A stretch of 64,000 nucleotides of DNA from Cliona cf. orientalis (Eukaryota; Porifera; Demospongiae; Clionaida; Clionaidae): positions 2,604,001 to 2,668,000 of the forward strand of contig OZ005695.1 of assembly GCA_963930775.1 (NCBI GenBank), given 5' to 3'. Shown in pieces: positions 13,037 to 24,300 of the stretch; the stretch's first letter is position 1, and each line of letters starts with the position of its first letter. A program made the position numbers and the translations under genes. The notes under the pieces are model-generated. The model saw only the letters and a list, made by a program, of their open reading frames with translations, was not told the DNA's origin and searched no databases.

Positions 13037-14845
13037 GAGAGGGAGTTATTCTAGATGGTACACAGCAACAAAAACACCTGGTTTATGCAAAAAGGCCCAA
13101 TTAGTTCATGAGTAGGCTGTACCCAAAAACACAGATCTAAGGCACCCCCTATTAGCTAGCTAGAATAACAACCCTATTAGCTTTGTTAGTGACTCAATCA
13201 CTACACTAAGCACAGAGGCTCGGCACTAGAATTCACCACTACTCAATATAACTACATTTGGGAGAATTCACATTTATAACAAACTCAAAACACATGGAGT
13301 GATCATGGCGATAGGCCTACTATTGGGACAAAGCAACAAGTTGCCAAAGGATCAATAACTCAGTGTCCAGGGAAATGTCTGGCAAGAGCATGGCCAATAG
13401 TCAAGGGAATACTTACCCACCATCATGTAATATTGTTAGAACACAACAATATTTAAAAGAGTGGAACCTATAAAATACATGTATCTACCAAGTACACCAT
13501 GAGCTGTAACCTGCTGAACATTGGAATGAACAGGTAATGTGGTGGAGCCATTAAATTGAATCTAAGTGATGTACTCTCACATATGCCCATGCAGAGTTAG
13601 TAGAGAGAAAGATGGATGGGGAAGAGAGGCATACAGTACATGTACGTTATGTAGTACAGACCCATAGCTCTACGTAAAGTAGGAACTGCTAGAAGAAAAA
13701 TGGAGTCCAGGTGTAATCTCACACATGAGAGAGAGAGGGAGATGGATAGGGAAGGGAGGTGGCACATTCTATAGTATGGACCTGTAGCTATGTAGACTCA
13801 GGTAATAAGTGGAGTCCAGGTGTACCCTTGCATGAGATAGAGTTAGCGGGGGAGAGAGAGAGAGAGGGAGATGGATGGGGAAGGGAGGTGGTACGTTCTA
13901 TAGTACAGACCTGTAGCTATGTAGACTCAGGTAAGAAGTGGAGTCCAGGTGTACCCTTGCATGGGGAAGGGAGGGGGACATTCTATAGTACGGACCCACA
14001 GCTTCATAAGACTCGAGTAAGGACTGGAGTCCAGGTGTGATCTCACCTGAGATAGAGTTAGCAGAGGGAAAGAGAGAGAGAGAGAGAGGTGGATGGGGAA
14101 GGGAGGAGGACATTCTATAGTACAGCCCCATAGCTACATAGTGGGTTGGCGGGTGTGGTGCACTGCCTTATCAATTCCACCACTAGGTAGCTAAGAGAGA
14201 GTTATGGAAACAAGACCACTTCCAGCTGTCCCATACATGTTAACTTATAGCATAAATATTGTACAGTACATGTGCACTATTAGGTAAAGTGGTGCATATA
14301 CGGTACATGTGCATTGTATCTGTGTTTGCCGGGGCTGAGGTCCTGCAGGGCACATGAATGTTATGAATAAACAGCTTTCCACTACAGCTGGAATGTTGTC
14401 GTTAAGTTGAGTTTGGGAGAATAAACTGTCGTTGATGGTCTTTCAGATAACAACACACACACACTAGTGAACTCCACTGCAACAAATTGACTAGTACGAC
14501 TCTAGAGTTGCGTTGACTAACACAGATTGTGCTTTCTTTCACTAGTAGGTGTCGGTGCAAGAACTTGTAGTACGTGTAGCTGGCTTAATGGAACTACACG
14601 GCGACATAATTACCCACCCGATCCAGCCAGCCGTTGTTAAGTGGGCAATTAGCCACAGACTCGTACTTTCTACAAGATTAGAAACTCACTTCCTACTCAG
14701 TTACAAGTAACCCCACTTGACATGGTCAGCTCAAGTTTCACTAACTGCTGCAGCATCGATGCTCTAGTTTGGACAAACGAAATGGAGAGCTCCTACTAAC
14801 ATGTCTCTAATGTACTGACCATTCTCTCTCTCTCCCTCTCTGTCT

Positions 14846-14891
<46 letters not shown>

Positions 14892-16452
14892 CAGTCTCCC
14901 TCCCTCTCCACAAAGCATGGGTGCATTTGTGTAGTGACTTGTTTCAATACCCACAACATTCCCACGGACTCAATAACATATCAAACTTGAACAAAAGAAC
15001 AAAGTAACAGAAAGCAATACAATGGAGCATGGAAACAACGATCAACAGAACAAGAACTAGAGTCAAAAACAAGTAACTGGCTCCTCCCCTCCTGTTAAAG
15101 TACTATAGGGTTCTTTATGCAAAGCATGTGTCGCATACATGTACCGTCATGAATATACACGTACTCATTAAGGTTTGCATATCCACACATAAATACTACA
15201 AGTACTCAATCTACTGGTAGGAAGCTACATGCATACTATACATATGCATCTCATGCACCCCAATTACTGTCAGATGACTATTAGTTACCTCTGTTCATCA
15301 TTGGTCTACTTTATGACGGACCCAACCCCTTCCCATAGCCGGCAAATTACATGTACCTACAAAGACTTTGGTTGCTAGGCAACTACCAACAAACATACAT
15401 ACATGTACATGTGTGTGACTGCTCTTTACGTTCACATAACAAGAAGCTATTCGAACAAAACTGAAAATATCCAGCTCATTGTCGAGTGAAGCACCTTCGT
15501 ACCTGTACTACTAAATACCGTAGTGAACCGAGCAATGGAAAATACACGTAAATCCCATTTTACCACACGCTATACTTACACCATCAATAGTCAAAATGAC
15601 AAATTATTTCCTCTCTACAACGAATGGGGCAAGGAAATAATCCTCAACTTCAGAGGAATATGGAGGGATGATTTAATCTTCAATGTTGCAAGCTGGCTTT
15701 TCAGAGTGTAAATTGGGAATATGGCTGGAGATTTATGTCACGGCTAGCCTCTTGCCCAGGCCCGCCCATTGTTTTTTGAAAAAAAAACAAACAACAACCT
15801 GAATACATAAGATACATTCATTACGACTATACACAAGACCAGTAGATGCAGCTGCACAGTAGAGAGCAGAGCAGCTGCCAGAGAGAGTATGCCTAATTGA
15901 ATTTATTATTATCAACTTGGTCTTGGGGTACATAGGTGCATGCTGCGCTGGTACAATGTATATTATACATGGTGAGGGTTCACTGTCTAACACCATAATC
16001 AGCTACATCCACTGTGCACAATTCCATGTAGAAAAAGCAACATGCATTGGGCATCAGAAGAGCAGTAACTGCTAAAAAAATCTTTCCCTAATCACTAATT
16101 TGACACACTCAGTTTGGTCATGCATGATGGTGCGATGTTTAAAATACAGTATAATTTCTTAAAACTTACAGCTTGCCACTAATTAATTTGCAAACACCAC
16201 AGCAGATTTAGATTGTTGTATGTGTGAGAAAAAAAAATAATGACTTTGTTTTGGAGTTCTCACCTCCTCCTTGGTAGTTTTCCGTCCTTCCTCCTCCGTC
16301 TCCCAGGGCAGTCTGGCAAGAGTCTCGCTGAGGCTGCTCAGGGCAAGCATCTGTACGAGCAGCACGGCCACTCCGAACAACAGCAGACACACGATGACCT
16401 TACGAAAACCCATCTTCTGCTGCTGTGGTCTATTTTTTACTGTCACGTACAA
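2121..16452 (-). CDS. XYLT: Peptide O-xylosyltransferase (XYLT1/2 family), complete, 9 exons
   Basis: Transfers xylose from UDP-xylose to Ser of proteoglycan core proteins in the Golgi, the first step of glycosaminoglycan linker synthesis. Coding exons, all joined in frame at GT-AG sites: 16452-16264, 10280-9633, 8692-8487, 7639-7559, 6593-6377, 5172-4996, 4592-4408, 3338-3014, 2780-2121; total 2,688 nt (895 aa, close to human XT-I/XT-II). Exon 1 encodes a type II signal anchor (about residues 18-40). Exon 2 has a Lys/Ser/Asn-rich stem, then the start of the GT14 catalytic domain ([16 protein letters not shown]). Exon 3 has the WGGASLL block, exon 5 DGGSDW, exon 6 the Cys-rich [14 protein letters not shown] block, and exon 9 the XT C-terminal domain ending [11 protein letters not shown]. 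Met14 (16413) is an alternative start that keeps the anchor. Motifs were recognised from family knowledge; an extra small exon in the 6-kb first intron cannot be excluded. Confidence 0.95.
5281..5561. mobile_element. MITE-like inverted-repeat element with a nested hairpin, in an XYLT intron
   Basis: The left end (TACTGTGGTGTCCCAGG at 5281) and the reverse complement of the right end (TACCATAGTGTCCCGGG, ending 5561) match imperfectly as terminal inverted repeats, bounded by TA. Inside is a second inverted repeat: 5406-5437 (agtctatcaagcta...gacccctttttcgc) pairs with 5463-5503. It has no coding capacity. Confidence 0.6.
8091..8111. repeat. Poly-G homopolymer tract
   Basis: About 21 consecutive G residues in an XYLT intron. 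Similar tracts occur at about 11290-11312 (G) and 60110-60137 (C). Their length may be affected by assembly or sequencing error. Confidence 0.8.
10545..10670 (-). other. Candidate small membrane ORF or cryptic exon inside XYLT intron 1
   Basis: On the minus strand a GC-richer block reads as an open frame ending at TAA (10547-10545). It contains an ATG followed by a strongly hydrophobic helix ([18 protein letters not shown]) and then FYCWEL and the stop. Codon use and base composition resemble the XYLT exons rather than the surrounding AT-rich intron. It could be a 24-residue single-pass micropeptide, the last exon of a nested tail-anchored protein, or an alternative XYLT exon. The upstream acceptor is weak, and no companion exon was found. 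Confidence 0.3.
12043..12076. repeat. CT dinucleotide microsatellite
   Basis: Uninterrupted CT repeat in XYLT intron 1. The same motif, on one strand or the other, recurs at 13000-13033 (GA) and 14850-14890 (CT). Confidence 0.9.
13590..14136. repeat. Minisatellite, about 4-5 diverged tandem units
   Basis: A unit of roughly 100-150 bp repeats in tandem. It contains a GA-rich block, gatggatggggaagggagg, ttctatagtacagacc, tagctatgtagactcagg and ggagtccaggtgtaccc. Unit lengths differ by internal deletion and by the length of the GA run. The open frames that can be read through it are by-products of the repeat, not genes. Confidence 0.8.
14850..14890. repeat. CT dinucleotide microsatellite
   Basis: CT repeat in XYLT intron 1, preceded by a degenerate CT/GT-rich stretch. 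Confidence 0.85.
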
Positions 16453-17288
16453 TCACAACGTAAAAGGTTCCGCGATTTCCTGTACCGGCAAAGAGTCGCA
16501 GTCCATGATCGATATCAAATGGCGGCCTTAGATGCTTAAATACTCCGTCCTCCTACGCGACGGTCCTTGAGATTTTCTATAGCAAATAGCTTCCTGAGTT
16601 ATAGATCTTCAAACAACATAATTCCACCTACAAAAACACAGCGGGCATGATTGTATTGTTATTTGGCTCCGCCCATACTTCTCTCCAGGGTGGCCACACC
16701 CCCATATTTAAAGCGGGTATCCGCATTCTAATTAATGCTCACCATAACAAGCCAACCGGTACCCATGCACGGTCGAAGCCTATCCAAGGAAGTACATGTA
16801 TGTAGAGGTTGAAAGGAGGGAAGCGGCAGCTTAAGCGACGTCAGTGCAGTACTAGCGTTGTGCGCTCCACTAAGCCGGTCTCTTTGAAGCAGGTAAATGG
16901 TTATTAAATAATTTTTTATAATCAGTTAGTTAGCTATCCACCCTAATATCCGAATTTGTGTGGTTCATAATCAATACTTTGGTCATACCATAGATACTTT
17001 AGACTGTCTATGGTCATACCTGTGGGCCATTTAATCTCAGCCAAGCAGTCTTTGACTTGTGCAATAGCAAAACGATTGACATACGAAGCACATGGTGCAC
17101 GTATTTATAGTGCTGGGGGGAGGGGTGCATATGCCATGGCTACAATATTTATAGTGTATTCCCTTGTCGATTGAACCAGGTGAACTTTTATATCCAAGCC
17201 ATTATCCAAATACATGTATGCTTTCTTGTCTATTCTATGTAGCTATTATCCCCAGATTTTATTGATACAAACTAAGAGTTTATTTAAT
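16453..17288. promoter_or_regulatory. Divergent promoter region between XYLT and RBM18, with RBM18 5' UTR intron
   Basis: The two genes are transcribed away from each other from starts 836 bp apart, so this interval must hold both promoters. It is less AT-rich than its surroundings between about 16480 and 16890. A likely non-coding first exon of RBM18 ends at TTGAAGCAG|gtaaat near 16890. A matching acceptor (tatccccag, about 17249-17257) lies just upstream of the ATG. No TATA box was identified with confidence. Confidence 0.5.
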
Positions 17289-18565
17289 ATGAGCAAAGAA
17301 CCTGGATCCGGAGACAAGTCAGCTACTGATGGAGGTTCACCAGTTGGGCCAGAGTCGGGATCTGGTAGTGGGTCATCACCAGGTGGATCTACCGAGCAGT
17401 CCCCCGAGCCCACTGCAATCAAGCAACCTGCCGAGGGTGAACTCATTCCGGTTCCACCTCCAGTTCCAAAGAATGGGGTCTCCATTCTCGCACACAAGAT
17501 ATGGATCGGGAATCTTGATAAGCGACTAACCGAGTAAGCTATTTCACATTTTATGCATCTTAGTCTTAAGGGGTGGAGGGGTGGGTTACATTGTCTTACC
17601 ATTTTGTGTGTTTGGGTATGAAATAAAATTATGTAGAATATCATATAGTGGGGTACTACAGAATAATAATGTGCCCACTACTTCAGTGCACTTGAGCTGC
17701 TTATCATTTTTCCACCCATTTGTTGCTCTGTTGGTTGTTGTGGCAACCAGAGGGAGGAGACATGAATTCCAATCCCTCAAATCCCTAATGGAAAATAATT
17801 TATCTACATGTAGGTAGTAGTAAACACACATACATGTACTGGTGGCCTTGTGGAGGCCAGTAGCTCTGCAATAAACAGAAGCCTTTTACATGTACATATA
17901 CAGCTGTGTACAGCTTTTGCATTTGTTAACCAGATTCTCCTAGTCAACAATTATAGTTGAGACCCATTCAGGTTTCAAGATACATATAAGAGATAATAAA
18001 TCGGTGTATAAATGGCTGTTTACATGCTGTATAAGCGTACAGGTACATGTACAGTATATAATATCTTAATAAAATTTCACTGGTCTTTTGAGGTGACAAG
18101 CATTCAATGAACTGGCTACACTAACAGGTGGTGTTTTCCTTTCCTCTCTGTCACATTACACACACACACACACACATGCAGGCAAAACATTCTACAGTTT
18201 GTGACAAAGTATGGATCGATTGTCAGCTTCAAGTTTTTGTTTCGGTCAGGAGCCGAGATGTCTGAACAGAGAGACTACTGCTTCGTCGAGTACTCCACCA
18301 GAGAGGTACGTACATGTATGAATTTGTGTGTATTTGTGCAGGTATATGAGTGTACTCTTGTGAGTATATACATGTATAATATTATGTATATGTATGTACG
18401 TATGTGTACTGCCTTGTCATCAGTGTTTCAGTAGCAGAACCTTATCCAACCCAATACATCCTTTTTGAGTGTGGACTATGGCACTGTGCACACAATATTG
18501 TGGATTATTGCAGCATCTGTGTTGATGCAAGTGATATCTAGTTAATTTAATCGCTCTCTCTCTCT

Positions 18566-18637
<72 letters not shown>

Positions 18638-19044
18638 CCTCCCCCTCCCTTCTCTAGGAAGCTGAGAGAGCTAAAGCTGCACTGGACAAGAAGAAGGTTC
18701 TTGGTAAGAGGATCATTGTGGACTGGGCTAAGACTGATCTTGGAGCAACAAAGAAAAACGTGAGTACGCTCTACGTAACATTGTCCTGCGAATTGTATAA
18801 ATTCAACTCTAGTACATCTGCGTTTTCAATTACTACATACAGTGTAGTGTACACGACATTGTGTATCATGCACTACTGTAACATTGACAATAGATATTGT
18901 GTAGTTTATATAGGAACTGTTGATTGTTTGGTTGATTCAGTTGTTGTCATTATTATTGTTATACACATGCAGCCCAACGCAGTCTCTGAAACTTGGGATG
19001 CTAGCAGCGTATCAGAGACACTGGACGGAGGCGTCAGGTGACTG

Positions 19045-19096
<52 letters not shown>

Positions 19097-19591
19097 CATC
19101 CTCCCTCAATAACTGAGTACTGCCCATGTGGTTATAGCAGCAGTAGTGGCATTTTAGGATTTGACGACCATTACCTAGTTTACCATGTTAGATCAGAACC
19201 AGAGGAGGTAGGACACGCTTGACCTTTGGCTAATAGTTCACTAATTAAATCGCTGGTATAGACTTTTGTGAAGGTTTTTAGAGAATATCGTTGTGATTTT
19301 CGAACTCAGCGCTATTGATTTAGTGGGGGAGCCCCTCTTTGTTAGCACTGTAGAGCAATTTTTAGGTCCTTGGAATGTTAATCAAAGCGGCTAATTGACA
19401 TTCCAAAGACCTAAAAATTGCTCTGTAGTGCTAACTAAGAGGGGCTCCCCCACTAAATCAATAGCGCTGAGTTCGAAAATCGCAATGATATCCTCTAAAA
19501 ATCTTCACAAAAGCCTCTACCAGCGATTTAATTAGTGAACTATTAGCCAAAGGTCAAGCGTGTCCTACCTCCTCTTGATCAGAACAATGAT

Positions 19592-19661
<70 letters not shown>

Positions 19662-19875
19662 CAGTACTTCAGCAAAGATAGCAGCATTAGAAGCAAAGTT
19701 GAGGCAGATGGAGGAAGAGGATATGGGTGTGGCCACAAAGAAGCCTAGAATTTCGTCAAGCAGGCCCACGAGCCAAACCAAGAGACACATCACAGGACAA
19801 AAATCAACAAACAATGTTCGGAGAATTGTAAAACCCTCCCATAGGACTAATAGGTCTCATTACCCACTGACATAG
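17289..19875 (+). CDS. RBM18: RBM18-like single-RRM RNA-binding protein, complete, 5 coding exons
   Basis: Coding exons 17289-17533, 18182-18305, 18658-18759, 18973-19037 and 19665-19875 join in frame (747 nt, 248 aa). Residues 1-65 are a Gly/Ser/Pro-rich, probably disordered leader, longer than in vertebrate RBM18. The RRM follows: RNP2 IWIGNL at 71-76 and RNP1 RDYCFVEY at 112-119, continuing through the EAERAKAALDKKKVLGKRIIVDWAK block. After a Ser-rich linker, exon 5 encodes the family's C-terminal helix (TSAKIAALEAKLRQMEEE) and a basic tail. Order and spacing match RBM18, whose cellular role is poorly known; binding to RNA is inferred from the RRM. It is divergent from XYLT and tandem with the RNF213-like gene. 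Dinucleotide repeats abut the acceptors of exons 2, 3 and 5. Confidence 0.9.
18553..18634. repeat. Long CT microsatellite at the RBM18 exon 3 acceptor
   Basis: A CT array of about 80 bp, ending some 20 bp upstream of the exon 3 acceptor (tctctag, exon from 18658), so it serves as an extended polypyrimidine tract. Confidence 0.9.
19046..19093. repeat. CT microsatellite just after the RBM18 exon 4 donor
   Basis: CT array starting about 8 bp downstream of the exon 4 donor (AG|gtgact at 19037/19038). Confidence 0.85.
19200..19576. mobile_element. 377-bp near-perfect palindrome (foldback element) with 9-bp target duplication
   Basis: The two arms (about 19201-19370 and 19395-19575) are reverse complements with few mismatches. 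The outermost part is AGAGGAGGTAGGACACGC on the left and its complement on the right. The loop is about 25 bp around 19371-19394. Identical flanks GATCAGAAC at 19191-19199 and 19577-19585 look like a target-site duplication. It lies in RBM18 intron 4 and codes for nothing. Confidence 0.85.
19593..19658. repeat. CA microsatellite adjoining the RBM18 exon 5 acceptor
   Basis: About 33 CA units ending 6 bp before the acceptor AG (19663-19664). It replaces the usual pyrimidine-rich tract. Confidence 0.9.
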
Positions 19876-21364
19876 TCATTATAATAATTAGTATTATTTT
19901 GACATTGTAATAAATTTTTTATAATAGTGGTGTGTCAACATCACCACTCAATAGCATCATGATCAAAATAATAATAATATTATTATTATTATTGTATGCT
20001 GATGAGAGGGCATGGAGTATTGCAACTTATGTATATAGCATAATACAAGACTTAGTGCTATTATAGTAGTCTATAGTGTTATAATCATTTCCTTTAACTG
20101 TGCAGAGGGAAAATCTTATTTTTCATGAATAAGGCTAATAAAGTTCCCAGAACATCCAGTCCACAAACTGCAGTTCCAGTCAACACTTCTGGGTAGTCAG
20201 GTGGTAGGGGACAAGGGCTTGCATTGGGTGGCTATGAATCAACAAATTCCCAGTAAATCACCCCATAAAAATTCATGGTATACATGACATTGTAATCATT
20301 GTCTTCAGTTAGAAGAATGCCTCCAGATTTAGAGGGATGATAATATTATGACAAGGCTTGTCTGCAACTGTTACATCCCTTCACCCTTCCTCCCCTGAAT
20401 CTTTTGATTCTGCTCCACAGTATCTATGCTCTCAGTGTTGATCAATCCGAAACCAACCAATAATATTGAGCCACTTGCTGCATTGTAGAGTGCATGATTT
20501 CTATCGATAGGTATACATGTAATGGCCATAACTGCTATAATGGCTGAGATTGTGCTTTGATATGACAGATACCCGAATGATCTGCCAGTGCACTTTGAGG
20601 GCTGTATGAGGGAGATCAAGGCTTTAGGAGTGGATACGTATTTATAACACTCTAAAAATTTTTAGATCAGTATCAATGGTATTATGGGATCTTTTCAGTA
20701 GAAGCATTAAAATCCAATTGCACAGTGATATTATAGATGTCCTGACAATTTTCTTTGTGCTGATGACCATTGCGCATGCGCGTGGGGTAATACACAACAA
20801 TGAGTACTAGTATCTAGTGATGGCGAGAAGTCCCAGGGGAACCCCCGCTGTTTACAGCTGATCGGAATGCGTACTAGAACTAGAACGATGCGTATTGGTG
20901 ATCCTATTCACAACTGTTCGTGTCACGCGCTCACTACTTCTGAGAAGAATAATGTAGTTCACATCTATTGGCGAGATTCGATGCCGTTCTGACAGTAGTC
21001 AGCGATTCAGTATACGTAGCAGCAAGAGTCGAGTGAGTTTGGTAGTAGCTACGCCTCTCATTATACATAGTCTATAGTTCCGTTATAGGTATAATAATTA
21101 TAGTGTCAAGTTAGCCAGCTACTAATTGGATATTCTGAGTCCGTCACTGATTTATCGATCGGGCTGAACTCGGGTCTAGTGCCTCAGGCGAGACCAACTC
21201 AGTCAAGAATTGACGAGCTAGTCTACGTCGTCACCGCTGCGGTGCATGCGACTGGTATGTAGCTAGCTAATTCCTATTAATTAATTTATGTTAGCAATAA
21301 TTATTAATTTTATTGATAGTTCATGATTAATATTGTACAGCAGAAACCTACCAAGAATAACCTG
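19876..21364. promoter_or_regulatory. Spacer, promoter and 5' UTR region of the RNF213-like gene
   Basis: The first part (19876-20350) is the 3' flank of RBM18 and includes an ATT/AAT run near 19970-19993. A possible orphan exon lies at about 20569-20647. The GC-richer stretch 20760-21250 is the best promoter candidate. A plausible non-coding first exon ends at a donor near 21252 (gcgactg|gtatgt), and an acceptor at about 21340 (attgtacag) leads into the exon carrying the start codon. Confidence 0.45.
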
Positions 21365-24300
21365 ATGGACCGTCGGAGCGTGAACATGTCTCAATCGGGT
21401 TCATCCACAGAAATCTGCACTCACTGCAAACAACCATTTCTTTCTCCGGAAGCAAGGGTGTGTGGTAACCGTAATTGTGGAAAGCCACGTCCAATTGCAA
21501 GGAATAAACCTGAAGGACCACCATGTGCATATTGTTCAGCCCCACTACTAAAACATGGTGCCAAGGTGTGTTTAAGTTGTGGGCGCCGACAACCTCCTCC
21601 ATCTTCAGAGAAGCCAAAAGGAGGTCAGGCAGATGGCAAAAATATCAGCTCTTTGACTCCAACTCGAACCAAATATCCACCCAATAGTGAACTGGTAGTA
21701 AATCCATTACCCAAGACTCCCGGGGCACAAGGAGCACAGCATTCATCAGCACATGCACTGCAACAACAACAGCAACCGCTGAATAATAACGAGCAATTTC
21801 TGATAACTCACATAAGTGATCAATACAGTGGAGGGGTAAGTTACCGTTAACTATCAAGTGGATACAGTGTAGTCCACTTAAATCGAATCTCGAAATCTGT
21901 GAGAAATATTTGAATTAAACGAAAACTTGAATTACAGAGATCCATATAAACCACTGTATTGAGACCCTACAATGCTTATAAGTGGAGCATTCAGCCACAT
22001 ATGAAGCTTTAGAATTGTTCTGAGAGTGATTTAGGTAATAGATACTTATATTATATATAGTTTCATATCTCAAGGAGGATTGTAGTGATCTCCACGTGAT
22101 CTACGTTATGTATTTATATAAATATGTATACTTTTGTGTGCTAAAGCTGGCTGTAATTTTTCTAATTAAGCGAAAAGACCAGTTCAAATTTATGTATTAG
22201 CTCTATGTAGGGAATCTGAAAGAATTTGAATTAAACGAAAATTTGTCTTGAGCGGATTTGAATTAAGTGGACTACACTGTAGTTTGCTTCGCTTTGCTTG
22301 CCATGCTACATGTAATCCTATACATGTAGTAAATGTGATGAGTTTTCAATCGGGAGGTGAACCCTCGTGCACATGCGCCAAGCATTGTTATGCTGTATGC
22401 ATTCTATATTATGATCTTTACGCTGACATGTTGGAACTTGTGATAACACGCATACATAACACGTTTATTGAACAGAATTTCACTTATAGTGGTCAAGAAC
22501 AGTCTACAAGGTGATCAAGCATGTTATATACTTTAGTTTATCAAATAGCATTTTCTTGAAATTCAGATCAGCACCAGGAATAGAAGCCACTGGTAGGACA
22601 GCTATGAGAATGATATTTCATGCCATTGCTCCATTGGAGTATTGGGAATGGAACTACCAAAATTCATCCATGCACATTCGGTTTAGCAATGAAAAACTCG
22701 GAAATTGGAGAGTTGATCTTGGTGAATTTCATATAATGAAGTGAGTCCATAATTAGGCACCTGCTAGTAATTTTGTAAATATCTTATAGGTATACATGTA
22801 CTGTACATGTGACAACAGAGCTCTAAGTGACGATAATGATAATAACTATTATAAATAAATACGGACGCCTGATAAGACATATCTACTGTTGATAATCGCC
22901 ATTCATGATTAATATTGCTATAAATGGCCCCATGTGACTTAAGTATTTGTAGCCCCTAGCCTGGCAATGACCTGCTTTTTGGCCCAAGGTTGAAGTTCAG
23001 GTGATGTTCCTATAAAGCTAACAGTACACGTAAAATATAATTGGAACTTCATAAGGTCTGGCAAGCCGATGATCGATCATACAGAGATTGGAGGCTAGCA
23101 TATTATTGTATATAACAAGTGAGAGTGGAATCGTCATATTATGCAAACATTAATTATCAGCACCCAATTGCAATATCTACTATCGGCCCCTCATAGGCAA
23201 TAATACATTAAGTATTGACCATACAATAGAGCTCCATACTAAACCACATACCGTATAGCGGGAAATTTTCGTTGGTGCTAATTTTCGTATGATTGACTAA
23301 AGCACCCTTAGAATAAATTTTCGTACTTTTTAATTTCGTATGCTTGCTGCTGGAGATTGCACGCATGCGCAGCTGAGAGCGCTCACACTTACGCGTGGTA
23401 TACGGTAATGCTAGCATCACTGGCTTCCTTGATCGTAATCGATGCTGATAGTGGTCCACTGGGACCAGAAAGGTCACTCTGTTTCGACGCCTTGGCAAAG
23501 AACCGATAAAGGGACATCGTTCAGTGAGCTAGCCTTGCATTTAGCACCAGCCACTATTAAACGACCGTGTGTGGCCGTGGTAGGCGTAAGCTTATAGGTC
23601 AAAGGTCACTCGCGAAAGGGGGAAAAATTCATACGTTCAAATTTTCGTAGTTTTTATTTTCGTATAAGGGATGGAGCATACGAAATATACAAAAATTAGC
23701 ACCATACGAAAATTTCCCGGTATACGGTATCAAACTATAGTAACTAGATTCTACTACCATTGAATGACTGACCATCTTCTTTTATCTAGGAGTGTTGATT
23801 AAGTTTAAAACCATTATGGGTGATCATGATTTATGCTGCTTAACAATATGGCAACTAAACGAGTGATGTTATATGAAATTTAAACACTTAATTAATTACA
23901 TTAATTGAACAAAGGTGATCTACATACACTGCATTTAGGCTACATTTAAATTGTCAAGAATCATCCAACTATACAGCATGACCAGTAATCTATATACTAG
24001 GTCCAGAGATCGAGCAATCCAGCCATGCTTATCTGTGATCATCACGTATATCTCTGCGGTGTGCCGATAATAGATGCATGGGTGGCCGATAGTTGATGCC
24101 AACCATGATTGATGTTTAATTAGCAAAAAAATATTATTTCCTTGCTGCCATAAGCTACAAGTTAACAAATAGCATCTATGATAACTATCTATTTCGATGC
24201 TAATCTTAGTTTGATAGTGCTGTTTCTTAACAATATTTTAGAGATCTCGGAGATGGATGGTGTGAGATGATGTGTACCTTCGAGAGATTTGATGGCTCTC

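Larger units (their letters stand above)
10281..16263 (-). other. 6-kb first intron of the XYLT gene
   Basis: The intron runs from a donor (GAG|gtgag at 16264/16263) to an acceptor (cag at 10283-10281). It contains a GA-rich tract next to the acceptor (10296-10350), CT or GA dinucleotide arrays near 12043-12076, 13000-13033 and 14850-14890, a poly-G run at about 11290-11312, and a minisatellite at 13590-14136. One coding-like short open frame on the minus strand, near 10545-10670, is reported separately. Otherwise I see no supported gene in it. Confidence 0.75.

Noticed and set aside
13759..14040. Open frames across the tandem repeat on both strands
   Set aside because: They are produced by the minisatellite units; the peptides simply repeat the unit, with no domain.
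19554..19814. Minus-strand frame with a long Cys-Val run
   Set aside because: It comes from the CA microsatellite and the antisense of RBM18 exon 5.
20371..20619. Minus-strand 82-codon frame with two hydrophobic stretches, faintly like a tetraspan membrane protein
   Set aside because: No recognisable motif or partner exon, and it overlaps the plus-strand exon-like signal; not supported well enough to call.
23208..23498. Minus-strand 96-codon frame
   Set aside because: It lies across the MITE at 23248-23730 and has no domain.
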